Part shown: in pieces, positions 15,001-30,000 of the stretch
How positions within the stretch are numbered: the first letter of the stretch is position 1
Layout: each line of letters starts with the position of its first letter
NCBI GenBank assembly: GCA_007258455.2
Contig: VDFB02187733.1
Location: 22,559-86,558 of the forward strand
Direction: 5' to 3'
DNA length: 64,000 nt
From: Sequoia sempervirens
Lineage: Eukaryota > Streptophyta > Pinopsida > Cupressales > Cupressaceae
Notes under the pieces: generated by a model
Told to the model about the DNA's origin: nothing
What the model saw: the letters and a program-made list of their open reading frames with translations, nothing else
The model's database searches: none
Translations under genes and position numbers: made by a program

Positions 15001-18000
15001 CCGATAGGCATGTTGGACATCTCATTTGAAAGCTTGATCAACTGCAAAGAGATCACGTTAGACACTCTTTTGTGAATTCATTCATTTGACCCCCTAAAAA
15101 CTTGGGCGCCCTTCTTCACCAGGGGCGCCTACTTTCTCCAGACTTAGCCATTTTTACTGTTTTTCGACTTCGAGTTTGAAATCTTTATTTTGCATGTTTG
15201 TCTTCGATCTGAATTTGCCGAAAGATGGCGAGTCGGATGATCTGACGAAGACAGGCACGTTGAAGCTGATTGAAATCTGAAGAGACTGAGCATATTTTCA
15301 AACCCTAAAAGCGAGATCAGATGCCTCAAAAAGCTGGGCGCCCTTCTTCACTAGGGGCGCCCAAAGTCTCCTCACTTAGTCAATTTTTGATAATTTTCAA
15401 CTTTCCTCGTTCTGACCTCTGTGCGGATCTTCCCTGTTCAGCGCTGAATTCCGGATGACTGAGTAATCTAATAACTACACCGCTGAATTAGTTGCGAAGC
15501 TGACAGAGAACTGAACAACATTGACTGGAGGCGCAAACCCTAATTCTGACATTTGGTGCCCTAAAAAGATGGGCGCCTTTCTTCAACAGGGGCGCCCATT
15601 TCTTCCAGTGTTAGGAAATTTTCATCATTTTTTATCTTCTTCATTCTCTGTGCATGTTCATTTCATCTTCTGTTGAACCCCTAAGTGTTGATTTTGACGC
15701 CTGGCAGCCGAATGACCTCCATCGATGACCTCGGAGCTCCAAATACGCTTATGAAAAAAGCAGAATAGACCCAGTAGGGCAAAACTGATTATTCTTAGAT
15801 TCTGACTGCACCAGTCTGATACAGACGCATTTTGAACCAATCAAAATCAGTTCGGACCCTGTCGGACCAACTTTCTATTTTTAGGAAATTTTGCCAGCAT
15901 CCGTTTCGAAAGAAACCCAAGAAAACCCAAAAAATGTTACTAATTTTAGAAAATTTCTAAAAATAGCAGTTTTCCTAAAATTTAGGGATGAAAAACTGAG
16001 ATCTGGGTTTTGTAGGTTAAGCTGTTCTTAGCAGACCCAGATTGTCAGAAATTGAAAATTTTGTGTTTTAACCCCTCATGCAAGACATGCACACCCAAAT
16101 TTTGACCCTTTTGACTGATTTAACAAGACTTTTACTTATTTCTTCAAAATATCTAAGTGTAACAAAAATTTTAATTTTGGGGTACAACAATGTTGATATA
16201 TTACAATGGCAATGAGACTCTCAAGACTATGATTTAGTACCAGATCTGTTCACTGAAATGATTTATATTCAATAAATGTATTGGTTATTGTACATGGACT
16301 GGTAATGCTCTAAGTTACCAGTTCGGGTTTGGGTTCAGGTTTGGGGGTTTGGTCAAAAAAAAGAGTTGGGGTTGGGTTCACTTTGGGTTCAGGATAAGGA
16401 AAATATTTCAGAAAGAGGGATTAAAATCTAGGAAAGCATCACATTAATGGAAAGAAAGTATGCTTACACAGAAGGTGCAAGTTCTTGAAAACCTACTTAA
16501 TGGAATCAACACATACTTTACCAGAAGAAATTTGGAAGCATCTTTGGGTGTCAAGGCGACAGCAGGTTTTGAGATAATAAAAAAGAGAGGTTGAGGAAAT
16601 GGTAGAGAAACTGGAGGATATTTTGAAACATCACAACACCAATTAGGATCACATGAACATCTTCAAAGATCAAATGCTGCAAGAAACAAAGATGCTTTGA
16701 CAGGAAATGGAGCTTCTTCAAGAAGAGATGGGGTAGCTGCAGTGCACAATGCATGACAATGTTTAGAGTGATTTCCTGATAACTGAAGCCTCCTATTATC
16801 CTTCATCTTTGGCACATGCTTAAGGGATGTATTCAATACCCAAGGGCTGATATATTTTATCAAGATTCCTCCTCAATACATTGTACTTCTACGTACCATA
16901 TAGATACAGACATCATACTTCTCAGATATGCCTTGGATATGGCTTAGATACATATCTATATCCAGATGCAACCAAAGCACATTTTATGATGTATTGGATA
17001 AGGATGTTAACAACTCCCTGAACAGTTTATAAAGTGAAAAAAATAACTAACAGAAACAGAAAAGAAAAGCCCTCAATCATTATGAAGAGAAGCAAAACAC
17101 CTCCCTTCTCACATATTCCAATCACCTCATATCTCCCCATGTTAGAACAAAGAAGAGTAACATGCATAAGAAGGTAAAAAGTTGGCCTATTTTCAGTGGG
17201 CGGTTATTTTATCCTTTTCTGTTTATTTGAGTACTTTTCTCTTTTATGTTTTATATTTTATGGGATGGCTCCAGTCCCATAACATCTTCATCTGATGCTT
17301 TGTTTTTCTTGGCTTTGCTTGGGCCACATCCAGATGGACTGTATCCGGATATGGACACATGATTGGGCAATGTCCCACTAGCACAGTATCCATTTCTATA
17401 TTAACCATGGGAATTGAAAGTTGCTACAAGATATACAATCATCATATTCACGATCAAACTCGGTAAAGCATGGAAATAGCAATTTCTTCAGTGACACTTC
17501 TGATTACACATGATCACTAGATGTATGTGTTAGAATATTGTCATTGATGTCAAAGGAAATGAACAAGATTGTTGTCATTGATGTTATGATGATTTGATTA
17601 AATTTAAAGGAAAAGTTAGTGCAAGGTTGGAAGATACAGAGCTGGTTGAAGGAATCGTTATTGACAAAGATACGAGTCATCCACAAATGCCTAAAAGAGC
17701 TGAGGATGCAAAGCTAACAAAGACATATATATAACTAAAATAATTGCCCAAGATAATAAATGAAAGATGAGCAACTGGGAGTTTAATATTTAATATAAAC
17801 AACTATTTATAGTGGCTGACTCATTAATCCTGGCCAACTTTATGAAGTCAAAAGCATATAGAAGAAGCAACAAATTTATTTAAGGAAGAGTAAAAAGGAA
17901 TTAACTCAATAAAGATTAACCTTTACTAAAAGCAGTGATTAAATTAATACATGGAGCGATTGTTAAGGAAAGTGATAAAGATTCATTAAAGGAAGCAAAA

Positions 18001-21000
18001 TAAATCTTATTAAAAGGCAGCGATTAAATAAGCAGTGATCATAATATTAAGGCAGCGATGAAGACATAAGGAGTTGCGATTCATTTAAGAAGCAATGGTT
18101 ATAAAGAGTTAAATAAGCAATCTCACATTAATAATGGGGAATGATTAGTAAATAATCTTATTAACAAAGGGCAGCGATCTATAATGGAAGGGTGCTTTGG
18201 AAAGAATGCATCCATTATGAAAAGGTATCTCTTTTCATTTAGAGATGAAGATATAAAATGAAGGTTGTGTGAGGAGAAAAGGAACTGTGAGAGACAATAA
18301 GAAACATCATATAAGCACAAGAAGAGTTTATGAGGAATAAAGAATAAACATTTTATCAAGGCAGATTTATGTATGAAGAAAAGAATAGAAGATAATTAAA
18401 AGGCAGATTGTGAAGGAGATTATATGAAGATTTAAGAAGAAGAATATATGCAAAACTGTAAAGGAAATATATTCAGATTTGTGAAAGAACTATAATCAGA
18501 TTTGTGAATAAAATATGTTCATTGTCCGTTGAAGAAGCAACATCTAAGAAGGTGGAACTTTGTTGTGGAAGTTGGTGCTTCCTAAAAGAGAGATTGGTCT
18601 CACTAAGTTGGTGCTTAGCAGTGGTAGTTGGTGCCTCTGATAGGTTGGCGCCTACAAATTGTGGGGATTGGTGTCTCCAGTGGGTTGGTGCTCACAAATT
18701 GTATAAGAGGGGATTGGTGTCTTGTGTAAGTTGGTTCCTACAAAGATTGTAAGAAGTTTCATATAAGCAATATTTTGCCATGGTTTTCTCTCGTAATTGT
18801 TTCCACATAAATCGTGTGTTCCTCTTGTGTTGCATAATTGTTAGCTCTTATGTGAATGATATTGTGCAATTGATACTATTGTGGTTGTTCGTTTAAAAGG
18901 TAAAAGATTCTATTATACTGATTCACCCCCCCTCTTATATAATCGTGTTGTCATCAATTGGTATCAAAGTGGGTTTCCTCGGAATATAGCTTAATAGCTT
19001 GAAGAAAGATCTTATATAAGCACACATGGCAGGACAAGAAGAATACGGTTTCTCATCAAAGAAAGCACCATTGTTTGATGGAACAAACTATGCTTTTTGG
19101 AGCATAAGGATGGAAACCTATTTTAATGCTCTAGGATGTGATATTTGGCAATCCGTGGTGAATGGTTATACACCTCCTGCAACTCCAACAAATCAGGAAG
19201 GAAAGAGGGCCGGTGAACATAATGCAAAGGCGGAGAATGCAATTCTGTGTGCATTATTGGAATCAGAATTCGTGAAGGTTATGCACTGCAAATCAGCCAA
19301 AGACATGTGGGACAAATTGAAGAATACCTACGAAGGATATGATTGTAGTCGGCAAGAAAGAAAGAAATAAATAAATGTGTTAATGTGTAGTCCTCGACAG
19401 TTGGTTGGTTGTTACTTGGTAGTTGTCGACAGTTGGCATTCTCAACCAACCTCGGCTTACTATATATTGTATGTTTGCACTTCTAGTCAAGGACCACATA
19501 CATTTGGTATTATGTAATTATTGTCAATCCGATGAATACATAATATTGTCAATCTGATGAATGAAGAATACAAGACATATATTATGTGCATTGTCTGAGT
19601 AATTGATATGTTTTATTATAGTTATATATTTCCATATACTATTTGCTAATCAGTCAATTAGCCTTAAGGAGTAAACATTGGGCGGTGTTGGCGATATGAA
19701 CCCTAGTGATACACAACACATAGATAGGTATCATGGTGATGTAATGGGGCAGCTAGTCGAAGAACCTATACAAGCAAACGAAGAAAGGGAAGACGCGTTG
19801 ACAAAAGACTTGATAAACTTGTGGGACATTTCGCTGAAGGAACACATATGGAGGGAAGCACTTAGGAGAGAGGTCCTTCAGGCCACCATCTGGGACAATC
19901 TAACTATCAACCCAAAGTTCGATTGTCTTCTCGACAGACTACCAAGATCAATTGTACATCACTACATTATACTGCAAGATCTTTGAGCTGAGAAAGATAG
20001 GGAACAAAGAAGGCAATAGATACTACAACGATACGAAGAACAAAACAAAAGGGAAGAAGAAGAGCATAATACTGACCGATGATGTACGTCGACGAATTAA
20101 TGCCCTTAACCTTAAAACCAGGGAATTAATAAAAAGCAATCACGAATCAATCGACCAAAAAATAAGATCCCTGAGAATAAAAGAACAAAGAGAATGACGA
20201 TGATGATTGAGGGGTGAAATTGAAGAAGGCAAAGGGTTTCTAAGGGAAAGCCCGAGCCCACCCAGGATCAGAAGCCAAATTGTGAGCAAAAGTCATAGTT
20301 GGGAGAGAAAGAGAACCATCAAGACAAGAGAACATACGAAGGGAGAGTGGGTAGAGATAGCCCGACATTTACCACTTTCCCAACGAAACATACACTAACC
20401 TCGCCAAACACACGAGAGAACCATCTATACCATTAGTGTCGGACGAAGTGGAAAGTGAAGAAGAGAACTGTACAGATTGTCACCGACAAATGAAGAAGCA
20501 TCGCTGAGTGATAAAGAAGGTTCACCGTCGAGTGAAGGGGAAGGAAAGGAGGGAACCGCCAACCTAATTGTCCAAGAACAATTTGTACCAAGAAAACCCT
20601 CTAGAGAAAACCTATCGATGATCTGACAAAGACCATTGGCCAGATTGAAGACTTGACATTGACAAGAGAAGCGAATATTGGAATAGCGGAGCTGAAAACA
20701 CCAGGACAAAGGGAGCATCGAAGGGACCCTGAAGGTAGCCCGAGGGTGACAAATGTTGAAGAGAAACGAGTAGAGGATTGTGGTGTGTCCAAGAGTGCAA
20801 GGAATGCACCATAATGTACAGATCAAAAATCTCCAAATAGGTTATCGTCACAGAAGCTACAACAGAGAAGTAAGATGGTGACTCCCCCAACAAGTCTGAA
20901 TGTGGAGCGACATAAACTCCCAAAGTTCACCAGAAACAAGTCGGGGGACCCTGTAAGACATTGTAAAACATGTGAGACAATTTGAGTAGCAAATGGTCAA

Positions 21001-24000
21001 GATGATAGAGCATATTGGCTGAGAGCATTTCCAACAACTTTCAGAGGAATAGCAATTGACTGGTATAACTTATTGGAAGCCGCTCATAAGAACACATGGG
21101 ATGCATTGAAAAGAGCGTTCTACAAGGAATTCAAACTCTTGAGAGATGATAGCAAAATTGTAGTAAAGATATATAACACCAAACAAGGAAAGCATGAAAA
21201 TGTACGAGCCTACAATCGTAGACTCAAAGAATTATTGGTCAATCTGGAAATCCAACTAGCCGATGGACTAAACAAGAGATGGTTCATTGAAGGACTGATT
21301 TCTTCGTTGAGGAAGAAGATGAAGGTTGTACCTTCGTCATCGTACGTTGATGCCTACAATCAGACGATGGATATAGAAAGCAAAGATAAGACATCTTGTC
21401 GAGGAAAGAGGACGGATGACGATGATAGCACAGACAACAATAGTGACAGTGAATCAAAGACTATTCAAGCCTTACAAAAGGATAAGATGAGAATGATGGA
21501 GCTGAAAGCCAAGAAGGAAAGTACAAGGGAAAGCAAGGAATTGTGGTGCACCAAATGCAAGGTAGAAGGTCACATAAAAACGAACTATCTAAATAAACTA
21601 TTTTGTGACATATGCCAAGTAATGGAACATTCCATCAAGGAATGCCTGTACAATTTGAAAACAAGAAAAACACAAGCAAAGAATAAGAAATCGCGAAAAG
21701 ATCGTGATTAATTGTAAAAATTGGAAATCCTAAGGTTTGCCAATTTTTTCTCCCATTAAATCGCGATTTTTTGGGTATTTTTTAGGGTATTTCGTGTTGA
21801 TTGCCGATTTTTGCCGGTTTTCTCTTATTTCCGCCGGATTTCTCTGAGTTTGATTGCGATTTCTGAGGGTTTCTAGCCATGATTACCTGTTAAAAATTTA
21901 TGTGCGATTTTTTACTGCATTTTCCATGATTTTTGGCAGCGATTTTTGTTAAGGTTTCTCTAGTATCTTCATGTGCCCTCTTAGTTTTTCTTTTAACTTC
22001 AATTCTTTTTATTTTTATTTTTTCATTTTTCTTTAATTTATAAAAAATCCTACAAACTATACTATAATATAATAATATAATAATATATAATTATTATATT
22101 AATATGTTATAATTATATTATTATTATATATTATATTGTATTAATACATATTAATATATTATTATTTTTAAATCCGATTTTTTCAAAAAATCTTATACTT
22201 TTGATTTGTCGAATTTTTCCCCAAATGCTTTTTGCTACTATGCACACAAGTGCTCTTCAGTCAAGGGGAACAATCAACCCCTTTGACCACACCACCAAAA
22301 ACACAAAATACTAATACCAATGCATCTCCTAGTGGATACCAAAACCGATGGGGGAATAATAATCGGTTTAATAATAGTGGACCAATGAGTAGAATCCAGT
22401 ACGATGCAAAGGGAAGACCAGTGATCTAGTGCAAAAAATGCAATGTATGGGGTCCTTCACCAAAGAATGCCAAAGTAACCAAAACAAAACAGGAATGTTG
22501 TGTAAGTGGTGCGGACCGGGTGACCATGAGGACACCGACTGCTTGAAACAAAAAGACATCAACATGCTAGACATGAAGGAACGAGACAAGGAAGTGTTGG
22601 CAATTACCAAAGCAAAAATGAATAAGGCAATATACCCAAATCCTCATACATAAAATGAATGACTACGAGAAGCCAAAGCCGAAGTAGAACAGGTGATGGA
22701 AAAAGAACGAAGAACCTTCCACAAAATTGCAATACCTCGTTTGGGTCGAAGTCTGGAAAGAACATCGTACGACGTACGCTACAAACAACCATACCAATCA
22801 AAGTGACAAACCTTCTCCAAATAATGCCACAACTAGGAGCGGCAATCACAAACATGGTCAGTTATGACCAGATTCAACAGTAGGAAGGCCAAAGAAAAGG
22901 AATGATAGTAGAACTGCCACGCGAAGGTGAACAAGTCATCAATCCAATGTTGTTGATGATGAACATAGGGAAGAAGCCGGTTGTTGTTCAGATGGAGATA
23001 AGAGGAAAGAGTCTAACAAACACTATCATCAACGGAGGATCAGGAGTCAACGTACTGCCTCAAGATACTTGAAATGACTCGGGAAGCCAACACTTTTGCC
23101 ATCAACATTCCAATTGGTGGGCACTGACAAATATGGCATCAAGCCATTGGGAACATTGATGGCACAGACGATGACAATTGGAACCCAACCGTTCATATTG
23201 AAATTTGTAGTCATTCCATTGGAGAAAAAGGCATTTGATGCATTACTCGGGAGAGGATGGCTAATTGTAGCCAAAGCAGACCATAACTGGAAAACAAATA
23301 CTCTCTAGAGAAAACAATGGGAGGAAGTACATGATTGATTTGAGGAACCAAGCAGTGAGAAAAGAAATAGCATTAGTCCGAAGGAGGATTCAGAATAGAT
23401 GAAGAAAGGAGATTCATGGAACCAAATGATAAAGGCATCCTTGACCTCTAGCATTGCTCGAAGGATGAAACGAGTTCACTCAATGGACTCTTCCACTGGA
23501 AAATGGAGGACTATAAAGTGTTCTAGTGGGATTGCAATATGCTGCAAGTCGAGGAGATTGAAGGAGAAGAAGGGGACAAAGCCTCAACAAGTCAAGCATT
23601 TCCCCCAAAGTATGAAGAATACAAAGAGGGAGTGGCTAGAGTGGATGACACACCAACGCATAATTTTGAACGAGATAAGGTGATCAAGTACGAAGAACCA
23701 AGAATAAAGAAGGTGAACATAGGTGAGGAGGATAGCCCCCAAATAATTCTAGTTGAAGACGACTGGATCCAGTGTCGAAGGCGGCAGCATTCAAGATCTT
23801 CATAGAATACAAGGATGCCTTTGCATGAATGTACAAAGAATTAAAAGGCATACCTCCAAAACTATGTGTACATAGAATTCCCTTGGTGCTAGGAGCACAA
23901 CCCGTATGGAAGAGGCCCTATCGAATGAACAAAAATTATGCTGCAAAGGTGAAGAGGAAATTGAAAAAAATGTTGGAAGTGGGTATAATCTTCAAGGTCG

Positions 24001-27000
24001 AATCAATGATTGGGTCTCTCCAACAGTCATATCACTGAAGAAAGAATCCAAACAAATTTGGATATGTGTGGATTTCCGAAGTCCGAATGCACTAACTATA
24101 AAAGACCTATTCCTGATCCCATTCAACAACTCCATACTAGAAGAGGTGGCTGGCCACAAAATTTATTCATTCATGAATGGATTCTCCAATTATAATCAAA
24201 TAAGCATAGCTGAGGAAGGTAAATTGAAAACAATGTTCATGGTTGAAGACGGAGTGTATGCATACAACTGGATGCCATTCGGTCTATGTAATGCTCGGGT
24301 GAGTTTCCAAAGAATCATTTTGCATATATTTGACAAGATGTCAGTGGGGAATTTTAAGGCATTCTTAGATGACTGGTCGATCTACAATGACAAAGACACA
24401 TCTGAAAGCTCTTCGAGAATGTATGGAACGGTGCAGACTAGTGCAACCGGCATTAATTCCAAAGTAAGTGTTGTTTTATGGTGCCTCAAGGAAAAATGCT
24501 TGGACACAGTCTGCAAAGTCAAATTGAAGACCGACACAGACAAAATACAGGTGATCATACAGATGGAACCACCTCAAAACATCACTAGAGTAAAGTCATT
24601 CTTGGGTCATGTCGATTACTACAAAAGATTTATCAAAAACTTTGCCTGAATATCCTACCCACTGGGTGTACTCACAAGGAAGGGTCAACCATTCATGTGG
24701 ACATAAGACAAGGAGAAGGCCTTCAGCGAATTGAAGGTATGATTGATAAGTTTGCCAATCCTTAAATATCCAAATTGGAGTAAAGAGTTCCACATACTCG
24801 TCGATCCATCAAATTACGCGATCGGAGCAACATTGGCACAAGTGGGACCACAAGGGTTAGATCACCCAATATTTTTTGCCAGTCGAATACTATCAAAAGC
24901 AAAGAACAACTATAGTACGATGGAGAGGGAAGTGTTGGGAATGGTCTATGTCATATAGAAGTTTAGACACTATTTATTGGCAACACCCTTCACATTCTAC
25001 GTTGACCACCAAGTCCTTATGTACCTGGTGAACAAACCGATAATTCAAGAGTGAGCCAATGGCTTCTGCTACTACAAGAATTAACATTCACCATTATTGT
25101 CAGGCCGAGGAAGAGCCATGTCATCGTTGACTAATTGTCAAGGATCAAATCAGGTGAACCTCCAAAGGGAGTAAATGGATTTTCCAGACACACATTTATT
25201 CCAAATTGTAGCACTATCCCCATGGTACGAAAACATCGGAGAATACCTCTCTACTTCCAGGTTTCCGAAGGAGATGCCACTAGGAGAGCGAAGGAAACTA
25301 GCATTCAAGAGTAAAACATTCCAACTCATCAATGGTCTGCTATATAAAATGGGATCAAACCAGGTACTACGACGATGTGTGATGGAAGAGGAAATTCCAA
25401 GAGTACTTAAAGAAGCACACGAGGGACTAGTAGGAGGACACATGGGGCCATATGCTACAACTCGTAAAATCTTGCTGGCAAGCCTATGGTGGCCCAAATT
25501 GCACACTGGCGCCTGAGAGTGGGTGGTAGGATGCGATACTTGCCAAAGAGTTGACAAACCGCTGACAAGAAATTACATGTTGTCGTTCCCATCCCAACCT
25601 TAAAAACTTTTTGAGCGGTGGGGATTGGACTTTATAGGTCTATTAAAAGTCAACCAACTACATCGGTGTAGGTACATAGTTGTTTCCATAGAGTACCTAA
25701 CCAAATGGGTGGAGGCTGGGGCACTGCCAGACAACACTGCAATCAACACAGTGAGATTCATATACAAATAGATTGTCACAAGGCATGGAATCCTAATATA
25801 GATCACCAGCGATAGGGGAGGACACTTCGTCAACCATGTCATTTGCCTGATGATGACGGAGTTCCAATTTTTTCACAACTTATCAAGCCCATACTACCCG
25901 AGAGTGAATGGACAACAAGAATCCACAAATAATGTGCTCGTCTTGGTCATTCATAAGTCATGTGACATCAAAGAAGTTGACTAGGAGGAGAAGTTGCTAG
26001 TCATACTATGGGCTTATTGTACGACATATAAGGTGACGACGACAAGCCACACACCATTCCAATTGATGTATGGTCAAGAAATTGTAGTTCCTGGCAAATA
26101 GATGGTGTCAATTCTGAGGATTGTCGTAGAGAACCGACTAGGTGACACAGAGAGCTTGAAGGAATGACTATTCCAATTAGACAAATTTGACGAACGAAGA
26201 GTACTCGCCCAATGGGAAACGAAGGCAATGCAAAAAAAAAGGAAATACTGACATGACAAACACCTTTGACAAGTAAACTTCCAACCAACACAATTGGTTC
26301 TCAAATATAATGGTCGTAACAAATTAAAACCTGGTAAGTTCAAGGTGAGATGGCTCGGTCCCTTTAAAATCTAAGAAATCTTAGAGAATGGAGCTATCAA
26401 ATTAGAGACTTTGGACGACAATATACTGAAAGATAGTATCAACAAATCAAAATTCAAGCCATATAAAGAGAGCAATCACAACCAACATGGTGGATTGGAT
26501 GGTAGACGGGAAACCTACCATACAAATACCAGAAAGACCAAAAGGACTTGCAAGCGTAAAGGTAAAACCAATTTGGCAAGAACCTGAAGGTGTGGCAGTG
26601 CCAAGAATTCCTCAACACTTAACAATTGCACTATTTGGACCACCTGCAAAATGGATAAAGTTACAAGGCATGATGGCACTTGAAAGCATCATATTCATGA
26701 CCAAGGAGAGGATACACCACACATGAGCTAGACGAAGAGTAGAAGCAAAGGAAGACAGCCGAAGAATGGCATATAGGAGAGCACTAGAAAGACTAGGAAG
26801 AAGGCCCTAGCCTATGACCAATGTTCATGGTCGAACATTACTTCATAGCAGAACGAGATGAATACAACGAACACATAATTCAATGGGCAATAGACCATAA
26901 CACGAAACCACCTCCATTACTGACCTATAAAGGGCTATGGCGCACGATACATAATCCAACAACACCACCAACAATCAAGGGGGAAGAAGTGAAATGGCAC

Positions 27001-30000
27001 CAACAAAGAGGGAGCATGTACATTGACGGCAGTCAAAACTATAAAGGTATGGAAAATCCACTATTACTACAAAAAATATTTGATCTCGAATACATAGGAA
27101 CCTATTGTGAATATAATTGTTAAAAAAACAAATAGTTATTTCAAAAACAACATCCAACCTCAAATATAATATACTTGGGAACAAACTACGAGAATGTGAA
27201 GAATAGCAAACTAGAAGTAACTAATATATGGGATCAAGCCTCGGAAATAAAATTAAAAGAAAAAATGAGTGAAGAGGACAAAAGAGACAAAGTGGAAATA
27301 AAGAAGGAAAAAATAAAAAGCAAAAACTTAAAAAAATGTCGGAGTTGAAAATTATTCAAGTTCGGAAAATGAAAAAATGCAAAAAATTAAAATTACCGAG
27401 GAGAATAAATATTAAAGTAAAGTTGGGAAGAATTAAAAAATCATTAATTGATGGATATATTAAATTCTAGTCAACAATTATTAAAAGAGAAAAATTAAAG
27501 TACAGAAATTAATTAAAAAATTACCAATGCAAATTAACTTAGTAATCTCCGTATAGCCTAGTGAAAGAAAATCTATATGGAAAAAAAGTTTATAACACCG
27601 TACAATATCATTACGCACAGAATGGTTATACCGTACACTTTAGAGAAAGAAGCATCGCACATCTACAAATTGATGGCATCGTACGGAAACAAAGCAACAT
27701 CATACGACAACAGAGTAGGACCATCATACGACAGCAAAGCTGCAAAGACAAGGTGATCGTACGAGGGAAAAACAAAATGTGCAAGGACAAAGTGGTCATA
27801 TGTTGAAGGGACAATGCCAGCTTGGTCGTATGACAAGTGTAGTGTCAATGGCTAGTCGTACAGAGGAGACATCAGTGACTGGTCATACGGAGGAGATATC
27901 AGGAGAACGACATACAACTAAACAGAAGAAATAAAACTGTATGGTCAAGACTGTGGCCATTGCAAGAAAAGAAAAACCAAAACATATAGTCGGAAAAGAG
28001 AAAAGGATGCATAGTCGTACGACATGGAAAGGAGTGTACAATATGGTTCATCACAACTATAGTGCGATACGGTCAGAATAACCTCATATGGCTAAAGCAC
28101 CTCCATACCATACGACCAACACTCTAGTGGAAGATAGAAATCCAGACAGTTCGGCCAGGACAAGTGAAGGGTGTATGGATTCATTTAAATTGCTCCACAT
28201 AGAGGTCTACTTCCTTGATAGTATGACAACGAAAATTTGTGGCACTCACATAGTGAAGAGCTCCGTACAGTTGGCACAAATTCTACACAGTACAAAGTAA
28301 TATTTATTGCAACTGTTTTTTGGAAAATATATTGTCTATTTAATCCTTATCGTGAATTGCCAAAAGCGTATTGCCGAATAGTTCTTTCAACCATGGATGC
28401 TAGTAGCAACAAGGGGAAGAAAGTAGCACACTATAGGTCACACATTGCCACAGCCAAAATGAGAAAAGGAAAACCAGATGACACAAGAGTAGATGCACTG
28501 ACATGGGATAGTCTCACTAGTAGTGAATGCATAACATGGTGGTAGAACAACCAAGATGACCATATCCTAAAGGTAGCGCTAAGACATGCACAAGTTGACA
28601 AAGCCGAGCAGCTCCCATTCTTCAACTCTCGAGAGTTTGAACCCTTCTTGAAGGAAATGGTAACCAATTATTGTAGACATTCCCACAAATCGGTTATTGA
28701 ATACATAGGTTATTTGGTAACTATCCCTTTCTAGCCAACAGACTTCAATAGAGTGTTCGGCATACCGGCCACAGGTACCACAGTGTGCAAGCCAATGAGG
28801 AAATTCACCCAACAACACAAGGAAGCAGCCCTCAAGAGAGTTTGTCAACCCGATTTAACCCGACAAGAGGACAGCATATGGAGTGTGAATAATCGGGGTT
28901 TGGGGATGAATTTTTTGGCTACACCGAAATGGAAGTGCATAATGGATTTAATCAAGTGTAGATTGATAGGAGCAAGCAGGGCATCCAATGTGGCAATCTA
29001 GATGATTGACTATATGATTGGGCTAAACATAGGTAAAGTTTACAACTAGTCCAAATTATTGTCAAACAGGATAAGAGAGTTCTTGGCACAGAAACATAAG
29101 GCTTTCTATATGACACAACATGCCATTGCCCTTCTCCTCAATGCCATCTGCACTCAGGTTCCCGCTGACAAGTGGGTGAAGTTGCGGCCAATAGCCCAAG
29201 TAGATCCATCATTGCCAACAACATTCTACTGGACCACTCTCGACATATAGGCAATGCGGGGAGAGGAGACAACTCAATCAGCTAGGAAGAGAGGAAGCAA
29301 AGAAAGGCATCGGGCAATGGAGGAGAAAGTGCAGAAGAGGATGCACCCATACAGTTGTCCTCCTCTACATCGACCACTACACCAATGGAGGAGGTATCAC
29401 TAGCAACCGATGTGCAGTCATTGTCGAAGATGGACATAGACAAGGTTGTACAAGTGAGTGAGATGGCTACGGGAGTGCCACTACCAACACTATCAACACC
29501 GCTGATAGCATCACTAATGGCACCACCAACATTGCCAATGGCAACGCCAGCACCGCTAGGCCCACTGCCAAGCCTGCTAGGCGCACTGCCAAGAAAACCA
29601 AGCACACCAATGGATTTCCAGTACCACCAATTGCCAGATTCTTTGTCAAGAGATATTCCCATGCCGACCCATGTCGCTCAGGGTGATCAATGTTTAGATA
29701 TGCTCAAAATACCAGTGCAGGTTCCAACATTCCCTTCACCGAGTCCTTCAAGAGTTATGGCCAAGGGACTTGAGTAGGATCTGTCAGTCATGGTGGTCAA
29801 GGGTATAGAGCCTGGCTCTTCACAAGTAAACCCACCAAATGTCATGTACACTCAAGAGAGTGGGGGCCCCGCCAAGTGCCTCAACCACCTTTGGCTGCAC
29901 AAGAATTACCACCACCCAACCCATCAAGCGAGGATGAGGAGGATGAGTCAAATGGGTCTGAAAGGCTAATCATTGAGATAGCCAAGCCCGATGAGATGGA

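Larger units (their letters stand above)
12181..16189 (-). mobile_element. TG-A: 4.0 kb ORF-bearing solo LTR (TG family)
   Basis: Read on the minus strand it begins TGTTGTACCC and ends GCCAACA, with the duplication ATGTT on both sides. There is no second terminal repeat, so it looks like a solo LTR. Order on the minus strand: leader (16189-15600), six GGCGCC-core tandem units (15598-14418), pyrimidine-rich repeat block (about 14200-13590), short ORF (13513-13121), TATA-like box at 12882-12875, AATAAA at 12626-12621, then the 3' end. It matches TG-B in opposite orientation and is internally deleted relative to TG-C. Confidence 0.85.

Noticed and set aside
14418..15598. Regularly spaced palindromic repeats, CRISPR-like at first sight
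   Set aside because: Spacing of about 230 bp is far too long, the intervals are themselves related, and the context is a eukaryotic LTR element with target duplications.
29282..29662. A 126-codon minus-strand Gly/Ser/Val-rich frame
   Set aside because: Complement of the Pro/Ala-rich linker in the Gypsy-1 additional ORF.
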